DNA of 46,796 bases from Provencibacterium sp. (GCA_022792175.1 JAAWAN010000015.1:1-46796), one strand, 5' to 3'; positions 25,382 through 34,008 are shown, numbered from the stretch's first letter. Numbers and translations: made by a program. Notes: generated by a model not told the origin, from the letters alone.

Positions 25382-25879
25382 ATGCAAAACCTCCCAACAG
25401 ATATCCGCATTGTTCAGCTGCCGCGCCAGCGCGTGGCCCTTTATCCGCTCATTAGCCCCGCCCCGGAATATGATGTCGGCAGGCACATGGAGGAATGGGC
25501 GATGCAAAGCGGACTGCTGGAGCGTCCTGATTTTTCCCCGCGCATTTTCGGCTGGGATTTCCCGCTCGTTACCCAAGAACAGATCGAGCAGTTCGGCCTG
25601 CGCGGCTATGTCTGCTGCTACACCGTCCCATCCGATTTCGAGCCTGCCTGCCCCGGCGCGCAGCTGGCCTGGATCGATGCGGATGAATATGCCGTACTGC
25701 GTTTAAAAAATCCGCTCGAGCAGGCGGAAAAAACCGTCCCCGCAGGCTGGGAGCGGCTGCACCGCTTTATAGAGGAGGGCAGCCTGCGCCCCCGTTCGCT
25801 GAAGGAGCGCTACTGCTTTGAGGAGATTGTCCATGAAGAGGGGCAGGTCTATATGGACCTCTACCATCCGATAAGATAA
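25382..25879 (+). CDS. GyrI-like/effector-binding-domain protein
   Basis: 165 residues. RIVQLPRQRVALYPLISPAPEYDVGRHMEEWAMQSGLL followed by PRIFGWDFPLVTQEQIEQFGLRGYVCCYTVP fits the GyrI-like small-molecule-binding domain (the AraC/SOG effector-binding fold, two SHS2 modules), here without a DNA-binding domain. Such stand-alone proteins bind or sequester hydrophobic or cationic compounds, and some act as hydrolases. The ATG at 25382 is chosen because CGGAGA is then 7-8 nt upstream; an in-frame ATG two codons earlier is too close. Monocistronic, with three hairpins after it. Ligand unknown. Confidence 0.75.
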   Translation: MQNLPTDIRIVQLPRQRVALYPLISPAPEYDVGRHMEEWAMQSGLLERPDFSPRIFGWDFPLVTQEQIEQFGLRGYVCCYTVPSDFEPACPGAQLAWIDADEYAVLRLKNPLEQAEKTVPAGWERLHRFIEEGSLRPRSLKERYCFEEIVHEEGQVYMDLYHPIR

Positions 25880-25943
25880 CAAAAAGCCGACAGCGCTAAA
25901 TCGCTCCCGCCGCTCTCTGCGGCTGCCGCAGGAAAAAGGGCGG

Positions 25944-26045
25944 TTTCGCCCGCAAACTGCGGGCGAAATTTGACTCTGGTAGAGTCAAAAGCCGTTTTTC
26001 TAAAGGGTCTGTTGCAAAATGCAGGCATTTTGCAACAGACCCTTT
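25944..26045. terminator. Three consecutive perfect hairpins between convergent genes
   Basis: Hairpin 1: 25944-25954 with 25958-25968 (TTTCGCCCGCA). Hairpin 2: 25969-25976 with 25982-25989 (TTTGACTC). Hairpin 3: 21-bp arms 26002-26022 with 26025-26045, containing GTTGCAAAATGC/GCATTTTGCAAC and ending in CCCTTTT. All are perfect and nearly touch. They terminate the GyrI-like gene and, from the other side, the acyl-CoA ligase gene. Confidence 0.8.
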
Positions 26046-26046
26046 T

Positions 26047-27708
26047 CTACCGGTTATCCCGCTGGCGGATTTCGGTGCGGCGGATTTTGCCGCTGATGGT
26101 TTTCGGCAGCTCCTTTACAAACTCCACGATGCGCGGATATTTATAAGGGGCGGTCTGCTTTTTCACATAGTTCTGCAGCTCCTTTTTCAGCTCCTCGCTC
26201 GGGGAATAGCTGCTGGTCAGAACAATGGTCGCCTTGACAACAGTGCCGCGCACCGGATCGGGCGCACCGGTAACGGCGCACTCAAGCACCGCCGGATGCT
26301 CCATCAGTACGCTCTCAATCTCAAACGGCCCGATGCGGTAGCCGCTCGATTTAATAACGTCATCCGTGCGCCCGACATACCAGAAATAGCCGTTTTCATC
26401 GCGCCAGGCCGTATCGCCGGTATGGTAGATGTTGTCATGCCAGACCTCCTTTGTGAGCTCCTCGTTGCGGTAATAGCCCTGAAAGAGGCCGGCCTGCCGC
26501 TTATCGGGCCGGGTGCGCAGCACAATTTCTCCGACTACGCCGTTTGGTACCTCATTTCCGTCCTCATCCACCAGCGCCAGACCGGGATAGAGCGGGGAGG
26601 GCCTGCCCATCGAGCCGGGCTTCGGATGGCTGCCGACCAGGTTCGCCAGGGTGAGGGTGGTCTCCGTCTGGCCGAAGCCCTCCATCAGCGAAAGGCCGGT
26701 ATATTCCTTAAAGCGGTTAAAGACCTCGGGGTTGAGCGCTTCGCCCGCCGTTGTAGCATATTTAATCGAAGAGAGGTCATGCCCCTCCATCCCCTCCTTG
26801 ACCAGGAAACGGTAGATGGTCGGCGGCGCGCAGAAGGTGGTGATGCGGTATTTTTCAATGCGGCTCATCAGCGCGGCGGCATCAAACTTCTCGAAATCGA
26901 ACACGAAGATGCCGGCGCCGCAGAACCACTGCCCATAGAGCTTGCCCCAGGCCGCCTTGCCCCAGCCGGTATCCGAAACGGTGAAGTGCAGCCCATCCGG
27001 GTCCACATTATGCCAGTGCCGGGCGGTGATGATATGGCCGATGGCATAGCTGTGGTCATGCACCACCAGCTTGGGGTAGCCGGTCGTTCCGGAGGTGAAA
27101 TAGGCGAGCATGCCGGTATCCCAGCCGAGCGGCCGCCGCTCGAAATGCTCCTGTGCCTCTTCGCTCAGCTTATCAAAATTTAACCAGCCGGGCTTCTCGC
27201 CGCGCACCGTCAGCTTGCATTTGAGCCCGTCATATTCCTCGCAGGCTTCATCGACAAAGCGGGTGGTCTCCCCCTGCGCCGTGCAGATAATCCCCCGAAC
27301 CTCGGCGAGCTGAAAGCGGTAGAGAATGTCCTTCTCGGTCAGCAGGTGGGTGGCAGGGATGGCGGTTGCGCCCAGCTTGTGCAGCGCGAGGATCGCCGTC
27401 CAGAACTGGTAATGGCGCTTGAGGATGAGCATCACCTTATCGCCCTTTCCAATGCCGAGCGAGGAAAGCAGGTTGGCCGCCTTATCGCTCTCGCGTTTAA
27501 GATCCGCAAAGCTGAAGACTCGCTCCTCTCCCTCCTCGTTGCACCAGACCATTGCCCGGCGCTCCGGCTGCATGCGGGCAATCTCATCCACCACATCATA
27601 GGCAAAATTAAAGCTCTCGGGGATAACCGGCTCAAAGAAATTCAAAACCCCGTTTTCATCAAAGCCCTCCCGGCAGTAGCGTTTATAAAGATTGGCAGCG
27701 TCCAGCAT
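26047..27708 (-). CDS. Acyl-CoA ligase (AMP-binding), T-box-controlled operon
   Basis: 553 residues from ATG 27708 (AAAAGG 8 nt upstream). Adenylate-forming motifs: YFTSGTTGYPKL, the core EGFGQTETT, YHTGDTAWRDENGYFWYVGRTDDVIKSSGYRIGPFEIE and the C-terminal acylation lysine in KTISGKIRR. It resembles acetyl/medium-chain acyl-CoA synthetases and would activate a carboxylic acid with ATP and CoA. Chain length and branching cannot be read directly. It is 30 nt downstream of an XRE-cupin regulator, and both follow a T-box leader with an Ile-type specifier (28405-28684). That context hints at a branched acid such as 2-methylbutyrate, which some anaerobes carboxylate to the isoleucine 2-oxoacid; this is inference. 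Confidence 0.92.
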   Translation of the reverse strand: MLDAANLYKRYCREGFDENGVLNFFEPVIPESFNFAYDVVDEIARMQPERRAMVWCNEEGEERVFSFADLKRESDKAANLLSSLGIGKGDKVMLILKRHYQFWTAILALHKLGATAIPATHLLTEKDILYRFQLAEVRGIICTAQGETTRFVDEACEEYDGLKCKLTVRGEKPGWLNFDKLSEEAQEHFERRPLGWDTGMLAYFTSGTTGYPKLVVHDHSYAIGHIITARHWHNVDPDGLHFTVSDTGWGKAAWGKLYGQWFCGAGIFVFDFEKFDAAALMSRIEKYRITTFCAPPTIYRFLVKEGMEGHDLSSIKYATTAGEALNPEVFNRFKEYTGLSLMEGFGQTETTLTLANLVGSHPKPGSMGRPSPLYPGLALVDEDGNEVPNGVVGEIVLRTRPDKRQAGLFQGYYRNEELTKEVWHDNIYHTGDTAWRDENGYFWYVGRTDDVIKSSGYRIGPFEIESVLMEHPAVLECAVTGAPDPVRGTVVKATIVLTSSYSPSEELKKELQNYVKKQTAPYKYPRIVEFVKELPKTISGKIRRTEIRQRDNR

Positions 27709-27738
27709 AAATATCACCTTTTCCCTTTCCTGCGAATT

Positions 27739-28323
27739 CTACTTCTCCTCTTTTTTGGGGGCCTTCAAAACAACGGCCAGAAACTGGCAGTCTTCCCCGC
27801 CGGTTGCAATCATCCCATGGCCGTGGCCCGAGTCATAGTAAATGGCATCCCCCTCGCCGAGCACCTCGATATGGTCCTCCATCATGACCTTGAGGCTGCC
27901 TTTGAGGATATAGTCAAACTCCTGTCCCTCATGGTAGCTCAGCTTCACTGGCTGGTCCTGCTCCCCGGCCAAGTAGGGAGCGGTTACCAGAAAGGGCTCG
28001 CAGAGCTTATGTTCAAACAGCATCGCCAGATGGTTATAGGTGAAGCCCGCGCGCCGCTTGATCGGCAGCCCCTTCCCCCGGCGCACTACCTGATAGAAGG
28101 AAAGCTTCGGGCTGTCACCCGTTACGATTTCAACCAGCTCGACACCGAAGCGCTCGGCGCACTGGTAGAGAAAGGTGAAGGAGAAATCATCCTTTCCCGC
28201 TTCCTTTTTCAGATATTCCTCGGTGCTCAGCCCGGTGAGCCGGGCCATTTCCTCCGGGGAAATCTCCAGAATCTCTCTCAGCGTCCGTATCCTTTGGGCA
28301 ATTTCCATAATCTTGTCTTCCAT
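27739..28323 (-). CDS. XRE-family regulator with cupin domain
   Basis: 194 residues from ATG 28323 (GGAGG 10 nt upstream). N-terminal helix-turn-helix around residues 8-60 (IAQRIRTLREILEISPEEMARLTGLS, EYLKKEAGKDDFSFTFLYQCAERFGV). C-terminal cupin around 115-185, visible as KLSYHEGQEFDYILKGSLKVMMEDHIEVLGEGDAIYYDSGHGHGMIA, with Glu and His residues that could bind metal or ligand. It lies between the T-box and the acyl-CoA ligase gene, so both are made from one transcript. Likely a regulator responding to the ligase's substrate or product. This XRE-cupin plus AMP-ligase pairing is, to my knowledge, frequent in clostridia. Confidence 0.88.
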   Translation of the reverse strand: MEDKIMEIAQRIRTLREILEISPEEMARLTGLSTEEYLKKEAGKDDFSFTFLYQCAERFGVELVEIVTGDSPKLSFYQVVRRGKGLPIKRRAGFTYNHLAMLFEHKLCEPFLVTAPYLAGEQDQPVKLSYHEGQEFDYILKGSLKVMMEDHIEVLGEGDAIYYDSGHGHGMIATGGEDCQFLAVVLKAPKKEEK

Positions 28324-28404
28324 CTGAATAAATCCTCCTGTTTTGATATCGTTCCGGTTGGGCCGCCGGGTATCGGGCATTATGAGTCTGCTTCTCTCTG
28401 CCTG

Positions 28405-28684
28405 AAAAACAAAAGGCTCGTCCCCGAAAACAGGGACGAGCCGAAAATATCTGCCCGCGGTACCACCCGAATTGCATTGCCATAAAGCACTACCACTTTG
28501 CGGATTCCAACAAATCCTCGACCTTTAACGCTGTCTTTGCGGGACACACCTACTCTTTTCAGTGTTCCGGCTCCGAGGTGATAAGCCTTCTGCAGTCAGC
28601 TTTGCACCGGTTTGCACCAACCACCGGCTCTCTGCGGCAGCGCTGTCTGCGGCCTCCTCTTCATCGCCTTTTCTTTATAAAATT
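28405..28684 (-). promoter_or_regulatory. T-box leader, apparent isoleucine specifier
   Basis: Minus-strand leader with T-box hallmarks: 5' GATGAAGAGGAG, the AGAGAG/GGTTGGTG stem I elements, specifier ATC at 28582-28580 directly before ACCTCGGAG, the T-box sequence GGTGGTACCGCG (TGGTACCGCG at 28465-28456) and a terminator (28442-28415) followed by CCTTTTGTTTTT. Uncharged tRNA would stabilise the antiterminator and turn the operon on. The specifier was aligned with that of the Trp T-box at 44280; AUC codes isoleucine. Confidence 0.88.
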
Positions 28685-28690
28685 TTTTTT

Positions 28691-28719
28691 ATAATACTGC
28701 AACTTTTTTCACCTGTCAA
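28691..28719 (-). promoter_or_regulatory. Promoter of the T-box operon
   Basis: -35 TTGACA (28719-28714), exactly 17 nt, -10 TATTAT (28696-28691). It is close to the consensus, as usual for T-box genes. Confidence 0.85.
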
Positions 28720-28839
28720 GAGAAAACGTCCATTTTATCCGGTATTTTTTCAAATTCGGGATAATCGGAAGAGAGAACCACCCGTCCCGCCCGGCTTTAT
28801 GGGGATTTCCCACAAAGGCCGGCTGATAAAGAAAGGCTG

Positions 28840-29370
28840 TCATTTTTTACTGCCGCCCAGCTGCTCTTCCAAAATGGCGGCCACCGGGTCATAGCTTTCC
28901 CGGTGGTAAACTTCATACCGGTTGGGACTGCCCGCATCGAAAAGAAGGTCTTTGAGCTCCTTCGTCCCCTTTTCCAGTATCTCCTGCGCTGCGCCGGCTG
29001 CTGCCTGCCAGCCCTCCCTGAGAATTTCACTCCCGGATGCCTGCTCATCCGCAAGGTGCTGCGTTAAACGGTTTTTCAGCCATTCTTCCCCGCCTTCACC
29101 GTGCCGCTCAGCAAAATCCAGAACCGCGCAGGCCGCGCTGTAAGCCCGAAGGCTGCTGCCGGCCGACTCTGGCTGGACGGCCGCAAGCTCCTCCATTATC
29201 CGCAGAAAGTCTGCCTCATACTCCGCCTGTTCCTTTTCTTCCCCTCTCTTCAAGGCCGCCGCTTCTGCCGCGGCCCCGTCCTCCTGACCCGAAAACCCAT
29301 CCTCCTTCTCCGCCCGGCAGGCGCCGAGCAGCAGCAAAAGGCAGAGCACTGCCGCAGATGCCTTCTTCAA
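28840..29370 (-). CDS. Hypothetical lipoprotein
   Basis: 176 residues with a lipoprotein signal peptide: MKKASAAVLCLLLLLGAC, lipobox LGAC at 15-18. The mature part begins with a charged, disordered linker (EKEDGFSGQEDGAAAEAAALKRGEEKEQAEY) and continues as mostly helical, ending YDPVAAILEEQLGGSKK. No family is recognised. It would be attached to the outer face of the plasma membrane. It lies downstream of the activase genes, with two hairpins in between (29422-29462 and 29577-29610), so it may be separately expressed. It is short for a substrate-binding protein. Confidence 0.65.
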   Translation of the reverse strand: MKKASAAVLCLLLLLGACRAEKEDGFSGQEDGAAAEAAALKRGEEKEQAEYEADFLRIMEELAAVQPESAGSSLRAYSAACAVLDFAERHGEGGEEWLKNRLTQHLADEQASGSEILREGWQAAAGAAQEILEKGTKELKDLLFDAGSPNRYEVYHRESYDPVAAILEEQLGGSKK

Positions 29371-29421
29371 TCTGATTCCCCCTATCCCTTTTTCTGCAGT
29401 CTGCTGCCTTTTATTCTGCGC

Positions 29422-29462
29422 AGAATCCGCCGCAAAATGTGTAACATTTTGCGGCGGATTCT
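29422..29462. terminator. 18-bp hairpin of the GCAAAATG family
   Basis: Perfect arms 29422-29439 and 29445-29462, with inner CGCAAAATG/CATTTTGCG, loop TGTAA, and A-runs to the right. It sits between the lipoprotein and activase genes. Confidence 0.7.
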
Positions 29463-29576
29463 AAAAAAAGGGATTATCGCACCCTTTACAAAAGGCAGGG
29501 CCCTCTGTATTCATCTATTCAGCCGGAAAGAGGCTTTCACTGACCCCGCCTTAAAAACTCGTCTCTGTATCTGTGC

Positions 29577-29610
29577 AGAAAAAGCGGTTTTCGCTTTGTT
29601 TTTCTGCTTT
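29577..29610 (-). terminator. Hairpin after the dehydratase-like gene
   Basis: GCAGAAAAAGCG pairs with CGCTTTGTTTTTCTGC with a small bulge around the loop GTTTT. It lies about 20 nt past the stop of the gene at 29628. A plausible but imperfect terminator. Confidence 0.4.
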
Positions 29611-29627
29611 ATTGGAAAAGGCCCGGC

Positions 29628-31010
29628 CTAAATCTGCTGGGCTGCCGGGGAGGCCTCCGGCGCATGCAGAAAATCTGCCAGCGGCTGCGCTGCCCGCGCC
29701 GGTTCGGCCGCCTCCTCTTCGGGGTGGATGCCGGCATTGCGAAAAGCATTGGCAAGCATCAGCTTAATCCGGTTTTCCTGGTTGATTCTGGTCGCACCCG
29801 GGTCATAGTCTACCGCAACGATATTCGCCTGCGGATGCGCCTCCCGGATTTTGCGGATCATCCCTTTGGCGACAATGTGGTTGGGCAGGCAGCCGAACGG
29901 CTGGGTACAGACGATATTGCCCACCCCACTATGGATAAGCTCGAGCATCTCGCTGGTCAGCAGCCATCCCTCACCCATCTTTGCGCCGGTGCCGATGGTA
30001 CCCTCCACCAGCTTTTCCAGCTCGGTGAAAAGGGTAGGCGCCCTGAAGCTGCCCTCCTCCCGGATAGCGCTGATAATCTGCTTCTGGCGGGAGAGCAGGT
30101 ATCCGCCCGCCACCGCCCAGGTGAGCCCGGCCTTTTTGTTTGTCCCATACAGCTTTTGGTCGAAAACACCATTGCGGATGCAGTAGAGCACAAAATCGGT
30201 TACGCCGGAAACCACCGGCTCCGCCCCCTGCGAAACGAGAAAATCCTCCAGGCAGTTGTTGCCGAGCGCGGCATACTTCATATAGATTTCCCCGACAATC
30301 CCCACCGGGACGCGGGGCTTTTCCACCCGCTCGATAGCGGCAAAATCCTGCAGAATCGCCCGGTAGTTGCGCCGGACAAAGAAAAAGCGCAGAGAATGGA
30401 ACTGCCCGGTCAGCTCGCGCGTCCAGCGCTCCACCGTCTGCTGTGTTTTTCCGGGAGTCTTCTCATAGGTGCGGCACTGGTTGGCAATCCACATGAGCAT
30501 GTCGCCATAGGTAATCGCGAAGGCAATTTTAACGAGAGCACGTGCCGAAATATGAAAGCCGCTGTTCTTTTCCAGCCCGGAAAAATTGATGGAAATAACC
30601 GGAATATGCCCCATTCCCGCGTTATAAAGCGCCTTTCGCAGCAGGCTCAGGTAGTTGGAGGCGCGGCAGCCGCCGCCGGTCTGGGTAATCAGCAGCGCGG
30701 TTTTATCAAGGTCATATTTCCCGCTTTTCAGCGCATCCATCATCTGCCCGATGACGAGCAGCGCCGGGTAGCAGGTATCGTTATGAACGCTTTTGAGCCC
30801 CTCCTCCACGATACCGCGGTGGTTGGTCGTGAGCAGCTCTACCCTGTAGCCCTCCTGACGGAAGATTTCACAGAGCATGGTAAAATGAATGGGCAGCATC
30901 ATCGGCACCAGAATGGTATGGGTCGCCTTCATTTCCGGTGTAAACTCCACCCTGTGCGGACCATATTCCGAAGTATCAGAGGCCTGCGGGAGCAGGCAGT
31001 TGTTTTCCAT
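29628..31010 (-). CDS. 2-hydroxyacyl-CoA dehydratase-like C-terminal partner of the activase
   Basis: 460 residues from ATG 31010 (GGAGGG 9 nt upstream). It matches the dehydratase-like C-terminal half of the large acyl-CoA dehydratase activase-related proteins of clostridia: HTILVPMMLPIHFTMLCEIFRQEGYRVELL, HNDTCYPALLVIGQMMDALKSGKYD, TQTGGGCRASNY, VGIVGEIYMKY and TQPFGCLPNHIVAKGMIRKIRE. Several Cys and the GGGCRASNY and CLPNH segments are suited to iron-sulphur cluster binding. It lies 46 nt after the activase gene. In many Firmicutes these two parts are one protein of about 1400 residues; here they are split. The substrate is unknown. Confidence 0.82.
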   Translation of the reverse strand: MENNCLLPQASDTSEYGPHRVEFTPEMKATHTILVPMMLPIHFTMLCEIFRQEGYRVELLTTNHRGIVEEGLKSVHNDTCYPALLVIGQMMDALKSGKYDLDKTALLITQTGGGCRASNYLSLLRKALYNAGMGHIPVISINFSGLEKNSGFHISARALVKIAFAITYGDMLMWIANQCRTYEKTPGKTQQTVERWTRELTGQFHSLRFFFVRRNYRAILQDFAAIERVEKPRVPVGIVGEIYMKYAALGNNCLEDFLVSQGAEPVVSGVTDFVLYCIRNGVFDQKLYGTNKKAGLTWAVAGGYLLSRQKQIISAIREEGSFRAPTLFTELEKLVEGTIGTGAKMGEGWLLTSEMLELIHSGVGNIVCTQPFGCLPNHIVAKGMIRKIREAHPQANIVAVDYDPGATRINQENRIKLMLANAFRNAGIHPEEEAAEPARAAQPLADFLHAPEASPAAQQI

Positions 31011-31056
31011 TGCGGATTTCCCTCCAAAAGACAAGCTTAGAAAATTTCAAACCTCC

Positions 31057-34008
31057 TCAGCGGGCGGCCTCCTGCTCCTGCGCCCGCTCCTCCATAGCGG
31101 CCAGCAGGCTGCGCAGCCGGATTTTAACCGCGCCGAGGTTGTTGATTTCATCCATTTTAATCTGGGTATACAGCTTTTTGCCGCTGCGCAGAATATCCCG
31201 CACCTCGTCGGTAGTGATGGCGTCAATGCCGCAGCCGAAGGAGACAAGCTGCACCAATTCTGTATCCGGCATGCTCAGGCAGCGCCGGGCGGCGTTATAC
31301 ATCCGCGCATGGTAGGTCCACTGGTTGAGCACATTTAACTTTTGATATTCCGGCATTGGCTCGAGCGCATCCTCCGAGAGAACGACAAAGCCCAATGAGG
31401 AAATCAGGTTGTCAATCCCATGGTTAATCAGCGGGTCGGCGTGGTAGGGGCGCCCCGCCAGAATAATCGACCGGCAGCCGTTTTCGCGGGCATAGCGGAT
31501 GGCGCGCGCGCCCTCAGCATGCACCGCCTCATAAAACGCCTGCAGCGCCCTGGATGCCTTTTCGGCCGCCGCCAGCACCTCCCTGCGGGTAAGGGAAGGA
31601 AAATGCTTCTGCAGAATGCCGGTCATTCTCCTGGCGAAAAATTTCAGATCCCCGAGGCTGATATAGGGGTAGAGAAAGCGCACCTGCCCCGGCAGCTTCA
31701 TGTTTCCCTTTATCACCTCCGGATAGTAGGCGACAACCGGGCAGTTATAGCAGTTATCCGACATTCCCTCATCAAGGTTATAGGTCATGCAGGGGTAGAA
31801 GATGATATCCACCCCCTGCTCTACCAGATACTGAATGTGTCCGTGCATCACCTTGGCCGGGAAGCAGACGGTATCGGAGGGGATGGTGGCCTGCCCAGAG
31901 CGGTAGAGTCCCCGGGTAGACGGGGGGCTGATGACCGGCTGAAAGCCGAGCTCGCCGAAAAAGGTATTCCAGAAAGGCAAAAGCTCATAGAAATTGAGGC
32001 CAAAGGGCAGGCCGATGCGGCCGCGCCGGTTTTCATAGTTGGGCAGGTTTTCGAGCAGCGAGAGCTTATAGCGGTAGAGGTTCGGCAACTGGCTGCCCTG
32101 ATCGCCGGTGACGGGGCGCTCACACTTGTTGCCGGAGATAAAGCGCCGCCCGCCCGGGAAGGTATTGATGGTCAGCCGGCAGTGGTTGGTGCAGCCCCGG
32201 CAGACGACCGGCTTGCTCTCATGCCGAAAATGCCGCAGCTCCTCTTCGCCGATAAGCCCGCTCTGCTTGTTCTGCATGCGCTCTTTAGCGATGAGAGCGG
32301 CGCCGTAGGCGCCCATCAGCCCGGCAATGACCGGCCGGATGACCGGCACGCCCAGTTCCTTCTCAAAGCTGCGCAGCACCGAATCATTTAAGAAGGTGCC
32401 CCCCTGAACGACGATGTTTTTCCCCAGCTCCTCCGGGCTGTGCACCCGGATGACCTTATAGAGCGCATTTTTCACGACGCTCAGCGAGAGCCCGGCGGAA
32501 ATATCCTCCACCGGCGCGCCATCCTTCTGCGCCTGCTTGACCGAGGAATTCATAAAAACGGTGCAACGCGTTCCGAGATCAACCGGATGCCTGGCAAAAA
32601 GCCCCAGCCGCGCAAACTCGGCAATCGGATAGCCCATCGATCCGGCAAAGGTTTCAATGAAGGAGCCGCAGCCGGAAGAGCAGGCCTCGTTGAGCAGCAC
32701 GCTGTCAATCGCATGGTCGCGGATATGAAAGCACTTCATATCCTGTCCGCCGATATCAATGATGAAGCTGACATCGGGATTAAAGTAGCGGGCGGCAGTG
32801 TAGTGGGCGACCGTTTCCACAATGCCGATATCCACATTGAAGGCCCCTCGCATCAGCTCCTCGCCATAGCCGGTAACCGCCGAGCCGGCAATTTTTATCC
32901 GTAAGCCCAGCTGTGCATAGATTTTCTGCAGCTCCTCCAGCACCACCTGCATGGGGTTGCCCTCGTTGCGGCAATAGTGGCTGTAAAGAATGCGGTCATC
33001 TTCGGTTATCAGCACCAGCTTGGTGGTGGTGGAGCCGGCATCAATGCCGAGGTAGGCGTTTCCGCTGTAGGAGCGGATATCCGCCTTCGGTACGTCGGCG
33101 CTCTGGTGGCGCAGGCAAAAGCGCTCATATTCCTGCTCATTTAAAAACAGCGGCTCGAGCCCCGCCGTTTCATTCGGGCTCTTTAAGGCGGTATCCATCG
33201 CCTGCAGCAGCTCCTCATAGCAGTAGGTTTTCTGCAGGCCATCCGCATAAACCGCCGCGCCCAGCGCGACAAAATAGGGGGCCAGGGCCGGAAAAACGGC
33301 GGACTTTTCATCGAGGTGCAGCGTCTCCTTAAATCGCTGCTGCAGCCCCTTTAAAAAGGCGAGCGGCCCGCCCAGAAACAGAACGTTTCCCTCAATCGGG
33401 CGGCCCTGCGCAAGCCCGGCAATCGTCTGGTCAACCACCGCCTGAAAGATGCTCGCCGCCAGATCCTCCTTGCGCGCGCCCTGGTTGATGAGCGGCTGAA
33501 TATCCGTTTTGGCAAAGACGCCGCAGCGCGAGGCGATGGGATAGATGCAGCTGTGCTGCAGCGAAAGCTCATCCAGCTCGGAAAGGCTGACGGCCAGCAG
33601 GGCAGCCATCTGGTCGATAAAAGAGCCGGTGCCGCCCGCGCAGGTGCTGTTCATGCGCTCCTCGGGCGTTCCCTGCAGAAAGATGATTTTGGCATCCTCC
33701 CCGCCGAGCTCGATAACGGCATCGGTCTGCGGGTAATAGGCGCGCGCCGCGCCCGAGGTGGCAAACACCTCCTGCACAAACGGCAGCCCGCTCTTCTCGC
33801 TGACGCCCAGCGCCGCCGAGCCGGTCAGCGCCACCTTGAGCGGATGGCTCTTTAAAAGCTCCTGCAGCTCTGAAAATTTATCCCGCGTCAACTGCCGCAC
33901 CCTGGAGAGATGCCGCTCATAGCTTTTATACAGAATATTCCCCCGCTCATCGAGCACTACGCATTTCAGGGTAGTGGAGCCAATATCTATCCCGACCTTA
34001 TAGCACAT
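31057..34008 (-). CDS. Acyl-CoA dehydratase activase (tandem ASKHA ATPase, DUF2229)
   Basis: 983 residues. There are two BcrAD/BadFG-type ASKHA ATPase domains, with phosphate loops at about 6-15 (GIDIGSTTLK) and 321-330 (GIDAGSTTTK). The first has Cys123 in CAGGTGSF and a Cys in RCGVFAKTD; the second has CSSGCGSF (443-450) and GTRCTVFMNS, positions where HgdC activases hold a shared 4Fe-4S cluster. A C-terminal DUF2229-type region (from about 630) contains CRGCTNHCRL and FPCxx-like Cys motifs. These ATPases inject an energetic electron into 2-hydroxyacyl-CoA dehydratase-type enzymes. Promoter at 34060-34088. Confidence 0.88.
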   Translation of the reverse strand: MCYKVGIDIGSTTLKCVVLDERGNILYKSYERHLSRVRQLTRDKFSELQELLKSHPLKVALTGSAALGVSEKSGLPFVQEVFATSGAARAYYPQTDAVIELGGEDAKIIFLQGTPEERMNSTCAGGTGSFIDQMAALLAVSLSELDELSLQHSCIYPIASRCGVFAKTDIQPLINQGARKEDLAASIFQAVVDQTIAGLAQGRPIEGNVLFLGGPLAFLKGLQQRFKETLHLDEKSAVFPALAPYFVALGAAVYADGLQKTYCYEELLQAMDTALKSPNETAGLEPLFLNEQEYERFCLRHQSADVPKADIRSYSGNAYLGIDAGSTTTKLVLITEDDRILYSHYCRNEGNPMQVVLEELQKIYAQLGLRIKIAGSAVTGYGEELMRGAFNVDIGIVETVAHYTAARYFNPDVSFIIDIGGQDMKCFHIRDHAIDSVLLNEACSSGCGSFIETFAGSMGYPIAEFARLGLFARHPVDLGTRCTVFMNSSVKQAQKDGAPVEDISAGLSLSVVKNALYKVIRVHSPEELGKNIVVQGGTFLNDSVLRSFEKELGVPVIRPVIAGLMGAYGAALIAKERMQNKQSGLIGEEELRHFRHESKPVVCRGCTNHCRLTINTFPGGRRFISGNKCERPVTGDQGSQLPNLYRYKLSLLENLPNYENRRGRIGLPFGLNFYELLPFWNTFFGELGFQPVISPPSTRGLYRSGQATIPSDTVCFPAKVMHGHIQYLVEQGVDIIFYPCMTYNLDEGMSDNCYNCPVVAYYPEVIKGNMKLPGQVRFLYPYISLGDLKFFARRMTGILQKHFPSLTRREVLAAAEKASRALQAFYEAVHAEGARAIRYARENGCRSIILAGRPYHADPLINHGIDNLISSLGFVVLSEDALEPMPEYQKLNVLNQWTYHARMYNAARRCLSMPDTELVQLVSFGCGIDAITTDEVRDILRSGKKLYTQIKMDEINNLGAVKIRLRSLLAAMEERAQEQEAAR

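Noticed and set aside
25944-26045. CRISPR-like repeat array
   Set aside because: The units are different hairpins, not direct repeats with unique spacers.
28405-28684. T-box belonging to an aminoacyl-tRNA synthetase gene
   Set aside because: No synthetase follows; the first genes downstream are the XRE-cupin regulator and the ligase.
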